From Herbaspirillum sp. WKF16 (GTDB lineage: Bacteria > Pseudomonadota > Gammaproteobacteria > Burkholderiales > Burkholderiaceae_D), in NCBI RefSeq assembly GCF_028993615.1, contig NZ_CP118632.1:3844001-3908000 (forward strand): a stretch of DNA of 64,000 bases. Reading direction: 5' to 3'. A program made the translations under genes and the position numbers. This document shows positions 16,304 through 25,629 of the stretch, piece after piece. A model generated the notes under the pieces. That model was not told the origin of the DNA. It saw only the letters and a program-made list of their open reading frames with translations, and ran no database searches. Every line of letters begins with the position of its first letter. Within the stretch, counting starts at the first letter, position 1.

Positions 16304-17809
16304 ATGCGCATTGCCATCGGCGGTTTCCAGCATGAAACCAACACCTTCAGCCCCGTCCCCACGCGCTGGGAAAACCTGGTCGCGGCCGATACCTGGCCCG
16401 GCCTGCTGCAAGGCGCCGCCCTGCTGGATGCAATGGCGCCGGCGCCGGGCCAGGCGCCACGCAACATTCCCGTGGCCGGCTTCATCGGCGCGGCCCAGGG
16501 CGATCCCCGCGCGCAGCTGCTGCCGCTGGCCTGGGCCGCGGCCGGGCCAGCGGGGCGGGTGACGCGCGACGCCTTCGAGCGCATGAGCGCGCTGCTGCTG
16601 GACGGCCTGGCGCAAGCCCGGCCCGAGGCCGTCTACCTCGACCTGCACGGCGCGATGGTCGCCGAACACATCGACGACGCCGACGGCGAGATCCTGCGCC
16701 GCGTGCGCGCGGCCATCGGCGCGCGCATGCCGCTGGTGGCCAGCCTCGACCTGCACGCCAACGTCTCGCCGCAGATGCTGGAGCAAGCCGACCTGCTGCT
16801 GTCCTATCGCACCTACCCGCACATCGACATGGCCGCCACCGGCGCACGCGCCTTCGCCCGGCTGGCGCGCTTGCTGGCAGACGGCGGGCGTCCGAGCCTG
16901 GCGTGGCGCCGCATCCCCTTCCTCATTCCCATGTGCTGGCAATGCACCGACCTGGAGCCGGCGCGCGCGCTGCAAGCGATGACGCAGGCGCTGGAAGACG
17001 AAAGCGATGCGCCGGCCAATTTCACCATGGGATTCCCGGCCGCCGACGTGGCCGAATGCGGCCCGCTGGCGTGGGCCTACGGCGTCGACCAGGCGCAGGC
17101 CGAGGCCGGCGCGGAGCGCCTGCTGCGGGCCGTGCTGGATGCGCGGGAACAATTCAACGGCGAGATCTTCGATGCGCGCGGCGCGGTCAGGCGCGCGCTG
17201 GAGATCAGGCAAGGAGGACAGGCCGGCAACGCCCCGGTCGTGATCGCCGATGCCCAGGACAACCCCGGCGCCGGCGGCAGCGCCGACACCACCGGCTTGC
17301 TGCGCGAACTGGTGCGCGCCGACGCCAACGCGGCGCTGGGCCTGCTGGTCGATCCGCAGGCGGCGGCCGCGGCGCACGCGGCCGGCGTCGGCGCGCAACT
17401 TGACCTGGCGCTGGGCGGACGCTCGGGCATCGCCGGCGATGCGCCCTTTGTCGCATCGGCGCGCGTGGAGCGCCTGCATGACGGCGCCGTCGACGCCACC
17501 GGCAGCGTGTTCCGCGGCTACCGGCTGACGCTGGGGCCGAGCGCGCTGTTGTCGATCGGGCGCGTGCAGGTGATCGTGGTATCGCAGCCGGTTCAGCTGC
17601 TGGACCTCGCGCTGCTGCGCTTCGTCGGCCTGGAGCCGGAAGGGCTGGACATCATTGCGGTGAAGAGCACGGTGCATTTCCGCGCCGATTTCGCACCGGT
17701 GGCCAGTGCGATACTGGTGTGCGCCGCGCCGGGAGCGTTCCCGCTCGACCCGGCGCAATTGCCCTGGACCAAGCTGCCGGAGCAGATACGCCGGCGCCCG
17801 GCCGGCTGA
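16304..17809 (+). CDS. M81 family metallopeptidase (MlrC / DUF1485 type)
   Basis: A 501-aa protein starting MRIAIGGFQHETNTFSP, the classical N-terminus of the MlrC family. Further matches: VYLDLHGAMVAEHIDDADGEILRRVR, SLDLHANVSPQMLEQADLLLSYRTYPHIDM (zinc-binding region) and the C-terminal-domain DAQDNPGAGGSADTTGLL. MlrC degrades linearised microcystin in sphingomonads, but most relatives sit beside peptide or amide catabolism genes and have unknown substrates. ATG at 16304 follows AGGA. Divergent from hyuA, so it probably acts on the product or a precursor in the same pathway (inference). It ends one base before the convergent rhodanese gene. Confidence 0.9.
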   Translation: MRIAIGGFQHETNTFSPVPTRWENLVAADTWPGLLQGAALLDAMAPAPGQAPRNIPVAGFIGAAQGDPRAQLLPLAWAAAGPAGRVTRDAFERMSALLLDGLAQARPEAVYLDLHGAMVAEHIDDADGEILRRVRAAIGARMPLVASLDLHANVSPQMLEQADLLLSYRTYPHIDMAATGARAFARLARLLADGGRPSLAWRRIPFLIPMCWQCTDLEPARALQAMTQALEDESDAPANFTMGFPAADVAECGPLAWAYGVDQAQAEAGAERLLRAVLDAREQFNGEIFDARGAVRRALEIRQGGQAGNAPVVIADAQDNPGAGGSADTTGLLRELVRADANAALGLLVDPQAAAAAHAAGVGAQLDLALGGRSGIAGDAPFVASARVERLHDGAVDATGSVFRGYRLTLGPSALLSIGRVQVIVVSQPVQLLDLALLRFVGLEPEGLDIIAVKSTVHFRADFAPVASAILVCAAPGAFPLDPAQLPWTKLPEQIRRRPAG

Positions 17810-17810
17810 A

Positions 17811-19421
17811 TCAGATCACCGTGAAGCCGTGGGTGCCGTCGCGCCCCAGCTGCTCCACCAGACCGAACTCCCAGTCGAGATAGGCCTGCATCGCGCTGAC
17901 CGCGTTGTCGGTGCCTTCATAGGGACGGCGGTAGCGGTCGATGCGCGGCGACAGCAGGCGCTCCTCGCCGGCGGCCAGCGCGAAGCCGGCCTGCTCCCAC
18001 GCGGCGTTGCCGCCTTCGAGCAGGTACACCGGCTGCGCCGCCAGCGCCTGCAGGTCGGCCACGGCGAACTGCGCCAGCAGCGAGCTGCCGCAGGTCACAA
18101 CGAAACGCGAGGCGGACGGGAATTTGCGCGCCGCCTCGCCGATCTGCGAGCGCAGCGTGAACCAGGCGCCGGGGATGTGGCGCGCGACATAGCGCGCGCT
18201 GAGCGAGAAATCCAGCACCACGGTGCCGTTGCCGGCATCCAGCCAGGCCTTCAACTGCTGCGGGCTGACGCGTTGCTGGTCGGTGACGGCGACCGGCGGC
18301 AGCGCGCGCGGCGCGTCGCCGGCGGCCGCCAGGTCTTGCGCCGAAATGCCATCCACCACGTAGACCTCCCACGCCATCTGCGCCAGCCAGGAGGCGGTCA
18401 TGTCGGCGCGCACGCCGTCGTCGTCGGCCAGCGCGATGCGCGCGCCGCGCACCGGCGCGTTCATCTCGGTCTCCTGCACCAGCTGGCCGCCGGGCGCGGA
18501 GAGGAAGCCGGGCAGGTGGCCGGCGCGATATTGCTCCGGCGTGCGCACGTCGAAGCGATACAGGGTGCGGCCCGGCTGCTCCAGCTCGCCGAGCTTTTCC
18601 AGCGCAATGCGCCTGACGCCGGCGCGCTCGGCCACCGCGCGCGCCTGGCGCCGGGCCTCTTCGCGCCCGGTGGTATCGACCTGCTCGGGAAAGCGGCGCG
18701 CCTGTCCGTGCTCCAGCTGCTGCCCGGCCAGGGTCCAGCCGATGGTGCCGTTGCGCAGCGCGTGCACCGGGTTGGGAATGCCGGCGTTGACCAGCGACTG
18801 CGTGCCGATGATGCTGCGCGTACGGCCGGCGCAGTTGACGATCACCCGCGTGGCCGGATCCGGCGCCAGCGCGCGCACGCGCAGTACCAGCTCGGCGCCG
18901 GGCACGCTGACCGAGCCGGGGATGTTCATGTTCTGGTATTCCTCGAAGCGGCGCGCGTCGACCACCACTACATCGGCCTTGTCGTCGAGCAGCGCCTTGA
19001 CCTCCTGCGCCGACAGCGAAGGCGTATGGCGCCGGGCCTCCACCAGTTCGCCGAAGGCCTTGCTGGGCACGTTGACGTCCTGGAACAGCTCGCCGCCCGC
19101 CTCGCGCCAGCCGCGCACGCCGCCGGCCAGCACACCGACATTGGTGTAGCCCAAGGCGCGCAGGCGCAGCGCGGCGCGCGCGGCCAGGCCCTCGCCATCG
19201 TCCAGCGTGACGATGCGGGTGTCGCGCCGAGGGATGCGCGCGTAGGCGTTGAGCTCCAGGTGCGAGAACGGCAGGTTGGCGGCGAACAGCGGATGCGAGG
19301 CGGCGTGCGGATCTTCCTCGCGCACGTCGAGCAGGGCGATCTCTTCGCGCGCCAGCAGCGCGGCGCGCACTTCGGGGTAGGTGACGAGGGGAATCGGGGA
19401 AGTCTGGTGGACGAGGCTCAT
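17811..19421 (-). CDS. Four-domain rhodanese-like sulfurtransferase
   Basis: A 536-aa cytosolic protein made of four rhodanese folds: about 10-115, 132-235, 270-365 and 385-480. Domain 2 has a full active-site loop with Cys197 (VNCAGRTRS) and domain 4 has Cys444 (VTCGSSLLA). Domains 1 and 3 have lost the cysteine (VTLDDGEG and ALADDDGV), so active and inactive domains alternate. Expected role: moving sulfane sulfur from a persulfide or thiosulfate to an acceptor. ATG overlaps the thiol dioxygenase stop by four bases, implying coupled synthesis and a shared sulfur pathway. Confidence 0.9.
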   Translation of the reverse strand: MSLVHQTSPIPLVTYPEVRAALLAREEIALLDVREEDPHAASHPLFAANLPFSHLELNAYARIPRRDTRIVTLDDGEGLAARAALRLRALGYTNVGVLAGGVRGWREAGGELFQDVNVPSKAFGELVEARRHTPSLSAQEVKALLDDKADVVVVDARRFEEYQNMNIPGSVSVPGAELVLRVRALAPDPATRVIVNCAGRTRSIIGTQSLVNAGIPNPVHALRNGTIGWTLAGQQLEHGQARRFPEQVDTTGREEARRQARAVAERAGVRRIALEKLGELEQPGRTLYRFDVRTPEQYRAGHLPGFLSAPGGQLVQETEMNAPVRGARIALADDDGVRADMTASWLAQMAWEVYVVDGISAQDLAAAGDAPRALPPVAVTDQQRVSPQQLKAWLDAGNGTVVLDFSLSARYVARHIPGAWFTLRSQIGEAARKFPSASRFVVTCGSSLLAQFAVADLQALAAQPVYLLEGGNAAWEQAGFALAAGEERLLSPRIDRYRRPYEGTDNAVSAMQAYLDWEFGLVEQLGRDGTHGFTVI

Positions 19422-20092
19422 TGCTGCTCTGCTGAAAGATCCCAGATGTTGGGCAGGGTGGAATTGGAGTAGCCGGAGATGAACGGCTTGCGCTGCCCAT
19501 CCGGCTGGTAGACCGAACGCCGTACGGCGCCGATGTTGCCGCCGTAGACGTGGATGCTGATCGACACGCGATCGTCGAAGGCGTTGCTGACCTGGTGCAC
19601 GTCGTGCAGCTCCTCGCTATTGGGAGAGACGGCCTCGACCGCGCCCGGCTTGAGCAGCACCGGCGGCCCGATCTGCTCGGGCGCGCCGCGCGCCAGCGAA
19701 TACGACTGCGCGTGCTCGGCGCCGCGCAGCATGCCGATCAGGCCCCATACCGTGTGGTCGTGGATGGGCGTGCGCTGGCCCGGGCCCCAGACGAAGCTGA
19801 CGATGGAAAAGCGCTGCGCCGAATCGGCATGCAGCAGGTATTGCCGGTAGCGCTGCGGATCGGGCTGGGCGAATTCGTCGGGCAGCCAGTCGTCGTGCAC
19901 CACCAGCTGGCGCAGCAGGTCGCCGCCGACGTAGAGGATGGTCTCCTCCACCGGCGCGGTGGAGAGCAGGTCGGCGAAATCGGTGATGAAGGAACGCAGG
20001 CGCCACAGGTTCTTGCCGCGCACGGGCGCGGCGAACGGCGCGGGCTTGGCGGGCGCCGCCTGGGCTGGTGTTGCGATATTTAGCACGGTCAT
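19418..20092 (-). CDS. Cysteine dioxygenase / 3-mercaptopropionate dioxygenase family thiol dioxygenase
   Basis: A 224-aa cupin protein. Iron ligands are visible as PIHDHTVWG (His111, His113) and DVHQVSN (His166). Bacterial relatives oxidise cysteine or 3-mercaptopropionate with O2 to the sulfinate; which thiol is used here cannot be told from sequence alone. ATG at 20092 follows GGGAGCGAGAC, a good ribosome site. The stop overlaps the start of the rhodanese gene (ATGA). Together the two suggest catabolism of an organosulfur compound with handling of released sulfur. The osmC gene lies 170 bp upstream on the same strand. Confidence 0.88.
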   Translation of the reverse strand: MTVLNIATPAQAAPAKPAPFAAPVRGKNLWRLRSFITDFADLLSTAPVEETILYVGGDLLRQLVVHDDWLPDEFAQPDPQRYRQYLLHADSAQRFSIVSFVWGPGQRTPIHDHTVWGLIGMLRGAEHAQSYSLARGAPEQIGPPVLLKPGAVEAVSPNSEELHDVHQVSNAFDDRVSISIHVYGGNIGAVRRSVYQPDGQRKPFISGYSNSTLPNIWDLSAEQQ

Positions 20093-20262
20093 GTCTCGCT
20101 CCCTTGTTGTCCCGTCATCCCCGGGATGCCGGTCTGCGCCTGGCAAGGCACAACTATATGCAATTTCCGGCCTTCCTGCCGAAGGCCCACATGAACGCGG
20201 CAAGCCGGCGGCCCCGATGGAAGCCGCCGGCTTGCCGCAGCGTCGATCGATGCCGGCTCGCC

Positions 20263-20832
20263 TCAGGCGATGGCGTCCTCGGCGCCGGCGCGCTTGTCCT
20301 GCGGCGCGGTGCGCTTGTGCTTGACCTCGGCGCGGATAGCCTGCGGATTGCGCAGCAGGTTGAGGATGGGGCACGTCGCCTCCACCGCCTCGAACAGCGC
20401 CTTCACATCGGCCTCGGAGGCCGGCGAATCCAGGTGCACCACATAGCCGATGTCGTGCGGCCAGATCGGGATCGCCTCATGGCCGGGACGGCCGCCGCGC
20501 GGGTCGATGCGGCCGGTGACCTCCACCTCCAGCGAATCGATCGGCACCTGGCGGTGCGCCGCCTGGATCAGGAAGATGTGGGTCACGCAGGAACCCAGCA
20601 CGCCCAGCTGCAGCTCGGGCGAACTCGGCCCCAGGTTGTAGCCGGCGAAGTCCGGCGGGCTGTCGCTGATGACCTGGTGGTCGCGGATGCGGATGCGGCG
20701 CACGCCGCTGCGTCCCTCGGCCGAGACGCGCGCAACCAGCGCATTGGGGCCGGCGTTGCCGGCTTCGATCAGCGCCTCGCGCGCCAGCACGGCGCTGCGC
20801 TTTTCACTCAGGTAATGGTTCAGGGATGTCAT
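20263..20832 (-). CDS. OsmC family protein
   Basis: A 189-aa protein with the two conserved redox cysteines of OsmC/Ohr proteins: LGSCVTHIF (Cys82) and EATCPILNLL (Cys154). These are thiol-dependent peroxidases or, in some subfamilies, proteins of sulfur metabolism. The N-terminal part (GPNALVARVSAEGRSGVRRIRIRDHQVISDSPPDFAGYNLGPSSPE) fits the family. GAGG lies before ATG 20832. Neighbouring thiol dioxygenase and rhodanese genes suggest a role with organosulfur or persulfide stress rather than general osmotic response (inference). The Lys/Arg-rich tail is unremarkable. Confidence 0.88.
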   Translation of the reverse strand: MTSLNHYLSEKRSAVLAREALIEAGNAGPNALVARVSAEGRSGVRRIRIRDHQVISDSPPDFAGYNLGPSSPELQLGVLGSCVTHIFLIQAAHRQVPIDSLEVEVTGRIDPRGGRPGHEAIPIWPHDIGYVVHLDSPASEADVKALFEAVEATCPILNLLRNPQAIRAEVKHKRTAPQDKRAGAEDAIA

Positions 20833-20923
20833 GGCGTCCTCGTTCTTGTCGTCAGTGGGCGCAGCCGGACGCTGCGGATGGACAGACAGTGTCCGGCCGC
20901 GCCCTCCTGCCCGGCAACGAAGC

Positions 20924-20947
20924 AATGCGCATATGGATATGCGCATT
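20924..20947. promoter_or_regulatory. Perfect 10-bp inverted repeat upstream of osmC
   Basis: AATGCGCATA, loop TGGA, then TATGCGCATT. It lies about 92 bp upstream of the osmC start and just before the repeat array. It could be an operator for the sulfur genes or a hairpin. A second pair, CCGGAC...GTCCGG, flanks about 20872-20896. Confidence 0.45.
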
Positions 20948-21123
20948 GGCGCATCGGCAGGACGACGAAAGACGCTGGATCCCTGCTTTCGCAGGGACGA
21001 CGGATTAATTGAGATAGCGAACCAAAGAATCGATGCCGCAGGCGAGAGAAAGCACCCGAAGCCGAAGGCGAGTAAGAGACAGCGCGAGGCCGCAGGCGAG
21101 CCGGACACGCTTTCCCCTTGTGG

Positions 21124-21315
21124 GCCAGCCGTCGGAGCGGCGAAAAAAGTGGATCAGGGCGTCAGTCGGAGCGCAGCGACTCTGACGACCCCACTTTTTG
21201 CGTCGCACCGACGGGCACCCTCCGAAGGAGGGCTGGCACTTAGGGGCCGGTTTCTTTGCTTACTTTCTTTGGCGGGCCAAAGAAAGTGAGCGGCTGCCGG
21301 GCCGCCCCCGGCGCT
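21124..21315. repeat. Hairpin core, copy 1
   Basis: 192 bp. The long outer stem (21131-21213) is partly decayed, with two mismatches and one G-T pair. The inner stem CGTCAG...CTGACG is intact, as are CCCTCC-GAA-GGAGGG, the stem around ACTTTCTTTGGC/GCCAAAGAAAGT, and GCCGGG/CCCGGC. Confidence 0.8.
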
Positions 21316-21619
21316 CCCTTCCGACCGGAGAAAGATAAGTATCAAGCCGGTACATCTGCATGCAGCAAGACCAGACTACCCAAACAAAGACGCCATCCAC
21401 GCCGACTTCGATACGCCGCAAAAGCGGCTACTCAGTCCGAACGGAGTCTGCTGAGGCGCAACGAAAGTCGCTGGATCCCCGCTTTCGCGGGGACGACGGA
21501 TTAAATGAGATAGTGAGTCGCCCAAGGAACCACCAACGAGCAACAAGCAAGACAAAGCCGCAGGCGAGTAAGAGACCACGCGAGGCCGCAGGCGAGCCGG
21601 ACACGCTTTCCCCTTGTGG

Positions 21620-21811
21620 GCCAGCCGTCGGAGCGGCGCAAAAAGTGGATCAGGGCGTCAGCCGGAGCGCAGCGACTCTGACGACCCCACTTTTTGCGCC
21701 GCTCCGACGGGCACCCTCCGAAGGAGGGCTGGCACTTAGGGGCCGGTTTCTTTGCTTACTTTCTTTGGCGGGCCAAAGAAAGTGAGCGGCTGCCGGGCCG
21801 CCCCCGGCGCT
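21620..21811. repeat. Hairpin core, copy 2
   Basis: 192 bp. The outer stem is a perfect 23-bp inverted repeat, beginning CGTCGGAGCGGCGC and mirrored by GCGCCGCTCCGACG, around an inner hairpin. The other three hairpins are as in copy 1. Confidence 0.85.
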
Positions 21812-22116
21812 CCCTTCCGACCGGAGAAAGATAAGTATCAAGCCGGTACATCTGCATGCAGCAAGACCAGACTACCCAAACAAAGACGCCATCCACGCCG
21901 ACTTCGATACGCCGCCAAAGCGGCTACTCAGTCCGAACGGAATTCAAGGAAGCGCAACGAACGACACTGGGTCCCGGCCTGCGCCGGGACGACGGATTAA
22001 AAACACAGTGAGCCAATGCATCAAAGCCGAAGGCGAGGCGCAAGCAAGACAAAGCCGCAGGCGAGTCGGAGACAGCGCGAGGCCGCAGGCGAGCCGGACA
22101 CGCTTTCCCCTTGTGG

Positions 22117-22304
22117 GCCAGCCGTCGGCGCGACGCAAAAAGTGGATCAGGGCGTCAGTCGGAGCGCAGCGACTCTGACGACCCCACTTTTTGCGTCGCT
22201 CCGGCGGGCACCCCGAAGGGGCTGGCACTTAGGGGCCGGTTTCTTTGCTTACTTTCTTTGGCGGGCCAAAGAAAGTGAGCGGCTGCCGGGCCGCCCCCGG
22301 CGCT
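22117..22304. repeat. Hairpin core, copy 3
   Basis: 188 bp. The outer stem reads GACGC/GCGTC where copies 2 and 4 read GGCGC/GCGCC, a compensatory pair change. The small hairpin is CCCC-GAA-GGGG, with both arms shortened compared with copies 1 and 2. Confidence 0.85.
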
Positions 22305-22716
22305 CACCTCCGACCGGAGAAAGATAAGGCTAGAGCCGGTACATCTGCATGCAGCAAGACCAGACTGCCCAAAGATTTACTTAGTCCAAACGGAATCCAA
22401 AAAAGCGCGACAACCGACACTGGGTCCCGGTCTGCACCGGGACGACAGGGAAGAGGTAGGCAACACGTTCACACGGTCAAGACCCTCCCCACACTCACTC
22501 GCCATTCCTGCAAAAGCAGAAGTCCAAGGACTTTCGTCAAACCAACATCGCCAACACACCATGTGCGCAAACAGCATAAGCACATGCGCGAAAAGCTGCA
22601 TATAGATCCGCATTCTTATTCTTTTGCCCGCGCCCGCGCTTGCGCCATATTTCTCCATCTGCGGCATTTCGCCGCACCTGATCCTTTCCCGTCACTTCCA
22701 GTGGAGCCATGAGCAA

Positions 22717-23757
22717 ATGAAAAAAGATCTCCTCCTGCCTGAACAACACCAACCCTCCTCCTGGTCGCGCCGCGATGTGCTGCGCGCCGGCGGAGCCGCC
22801 GCGCTGGCCGGGATCGGGGGATCCCTGGCCGCCGGCAGCGCATGGTCGGCCGGCGCCCCGCACAAGCTGACCTTCGCCTGGAGCGCGGTGGCGTTCTGCC
22901 TCTCGCCGGTGGTGGTGGCGCAGGAGAAAGGCATCTTCGAGAAGAACGGCCTGCAGGTCGAGCTGCTGAACTGGGGCGGCTCGACCGACCAGTTGCTCGA
23001 AGCGCTGGCCACCGGCAAGGCCGATGTCGGCGTGGGCCTGATCCACCGCTGGTTGAAGCCGCTGGAGGCGGGTTTCGACGTCAAGGTGATCGGCGCGGCG
23101 CACGGCGGCTGCCTGCGCATGGTGGGCGCCAAGCAGGCCGGCGTGACCAACTGGAAGCAGCTCAAGGGCAAGACCATCGGCGTGTCCGACCTGAACAGCC
23201 CGGCCAAGAATTTCTTCGCCATCCACCTGGCCAAGCGCGGCGTGGATGTCGAGAAGGACGTGGAATGGCGCGTCTACCCGGCCGACCTGCTGGACGTGGC
23301 GGTGAAGAAGGGCGAGATCCAGGCCATCGCCGACGGCGACCCCAACATCTACCTGATCGAGAAGCGTAACCAGGGCGTCTTCACCGAGATCGGCAACAGC
23401 GGCACCGGCGAATACAAGGACAAGATCTGCTGCATCACCGGCGCCCGCGGCGACTTCGTGCGCAACAACAAGCCGGCAGCGGCGGCGGTGGTGCGCTCCA
23501 TCATCCAGGCCTCCGAGTTCGTGGCCGAGAACCCCAACGAGGCGGCCAAGCTGTACGCCAAGTACTCGCCCAAGGTGCCGGTGGCGGACCTGCGCGCGCT
23601 GCTGACCGACCTCACCTATCACAACCACCCGACCGGCGGCGCGCTGCGTTCGGAGGTCGAGTACTTCGCGCGCGACTTCCACACCGCCGGCGTGTTGAAG
23701 AAGAGCACCGATCCGACCCGCTTCGCCAACCACGTGACCGTGGACGTGCTGGCCTGA
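22717..23757 (+). CDS. ABC transporter substrate-binding protein, NitT/TauT (NMT1/SsuA-like) family, Tat-type signal
   Basis: A 346-aa precursor with a twin-arginine leader (SWSRRDVLRAGGAAALAGIGG) and a hydrophobic stretch, then an NMT1/SsuA-like domain: FAWSAVAFCLSPVVVAQEKGIFEKNGLQVELLNWGGSTDQLLEALATGKADVGVGLIHRWLKPLEAG. ATG at 22717 is chosen because GGAG lies 11 bases upstream and it opens the leader; a three-codon ATG AGC AAA TGA overlaps the start region. It heads an operon with permease, ATPase and cytochrome c. The ligand could be a sulfonate, sulfinate or other organic anion; the sulfur genes across the repeat array hint at a sulfur compound (inference). Confidence 0.9.
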   Translation: MKKDLLLPEQHQPSSWSRRDVLRAGGAAALAGIGGSLAAGSAWSAGAPHKLTFAWSAVAFCLSPVVVAQEKGIFEKNGLQVELLNWGGSTDQLLEALATGKADVGVGLIHRWLKPLEAGFDVKVIGAAHGGCLRMVGAKQAGVTNWKQLKGKTIGVSDLNSPAKNFFAIHLAKRGVDVEKDVEWRVYPADLLDVAVKKGEIQAIADGDPNIYLIEKRNQGVFTEIGNSGTGEYKDKICCITGARGDFVRNNKPAAAAVVRSIIQASEFVAENPNEAAKLYAKYSPKVPVADLRALLTDLTYHNHPTGGALRSEVEYFARDFHTAGVLKKSTDPTRFANHVTVDVLA

Positions 23758-23797
23758 ACCCGGCCGCGCGCGGCGCAACTGCAAGAAGGAGAAACAC

Positions 23798-24813
23798 ATG
23801 ACGACGACAACCGAGAGCCTGCCGCGCCCGGCGCTGCGGGCCAAGGCAGCCGGCGCGGCCGGCGTGGCGCTGTGGCGCACCGGCCTGGCGGCGGCGACGG
23901 TCTGGCTGGCGCTGGGCGTGCTGGTGCTGAAGTGGCCCAACAAGGAGGTCGGCTTCAGCGACTGGGCCTACACCGACGAGTTCGGCTATGCCGCGCTGGC
24001 GGCGGCGGCGCTGCTGGCCGCGCTGTCGCTGGGCGGGCGCCTGACCGAGCGCGTCACCGAGCTGTTGCGCGCGGCCGGCCAGTGGCTGGTGGTGCTGCCG
24101 CTGCTGGTGGGCGTGTGGGAGGTGCTGACCGCCAAGCTGGGCGTGCTGCCGTCGCCCTTCTTCGCGCCGCCGCAAAGCCTGGTCGAGGTGTATGCCGAAG
24201 ACTGGTCGCGGCTGGGCCTGTCCACCGCGCATTCAGTGCGGCTGCTGGCGCACGGTTTTGCCAGCGGCGCCGCGGTCGGCTTCGTGGTGGGCGTGTGGAT
24301 CGGCTGGTCGCGCATCGCCGGCTACTGGGTGCATCCGGCGCTGCGCTTCCTTGGCCCGGTGCCGGCCTCGGCGCTGCTGCCGCTGGCCTTCTTCTTCGCG
24401 CCGTCCAGCTATGCGGCGGCGGTGTTCCTGATCGCGCTGGCGACCTTCTTCCCGGTCGCTGTGCTGACCTGGTCGGGCGTGGCCGCGGTCAACAAGAGCT
24501 ACTACGACGTGGCGCGCACGCTGGGCGCCTCCGAGTCCTTCCTGGTGCTGCGGGCGGCGATCCCGGCGGCGCTGCCGCAGGTGTTCGTGGGCCTGTTCAT
24601 GGGCCTGGGCGCGGCCTTCTCGGTGCTGGTGACGGCCGAGATGATGGGCGTGAAGGCGGGCTTGGGCTGGTACCTGCAATGGTCGCAGGGCTGGGCCGCC
24701 TACAGCAACATGTATGCGGCGCTGTTCGTCATGGCCGTGCTGTGCTCGGGCCTGATCACGCTGCTGTTCAAGGTGCGCGACCGCGCGCTGTCGTGGCAGA
24801 AGGGAACCGTCAA

Positions 24814-24820
<7 letters not shown>
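23798..24820 (+). CDS. ABC transporter permease, SsuC/TauC type, with extra N-terminal membrane segments
   Basis: A 340-aa inner-membrane protein, longer than the usual 250-280 aa of the family. An N-terminal extension (about 1-95) adds two hydrophobic segments (VALWRTGLAAATVWLALGVLVL and AALAAAALLAALSLGG). The normal permease follows, with coupling loop YYDVARTLGASESFLVLRAAIPAALPQVF. A strong ribosome site (AGAAGGAGAAACAC) precedes ATG 23798. The last codons overlap the ATPase start by seven bases. Forms the channel of the importer. Confidence 0.9.

Positions 24821-25622
<802 letters not shown>

Positions 25623-25629
<7 letters not shown>

Larger units (their letters stand above)
20973..22447. 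repeat. Tandem array 1: three ~496-bp units of a structured non-coding repeat
   Basis: Three successive units with periods of 496 and 497 bp, measured at the shared GCCAGCCGTCGG (21124, 21620, 22117). Each unit contains a short REP-like palindrome (20973, 21469, 21965, 22418), two or three GCCGCAGGCGAG direct repeats spaced about 27-30 bp, a 190-bp core of successive hairpins, and an ACGCCGC...GCGGCTACTCAG element. The array fills most of the 1.9-kb gap between osmC and the NitT/TauT-type binding protein. Short reading frames inside are repeat artefacts: a 4-nt difference between cores changes frame but keeps the hairpin. Confidence 0.9.

Noticed and set aside
21030..21110. Regularly spaced GCCGCAGGCGAG repeats that look like a small CRISPR array
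   Set aside because: Only two or three copies per unit, intervening sequence is itself repeated, and no cas gene is present.
21005..22327. Several 60-140-residue reading frames inside array 1, similar between units
   Set aside because: They recur because the DNA repeats. A 4-nt difference between cores shifts frame, both strands are equally open, and no ribosome sites precede them.
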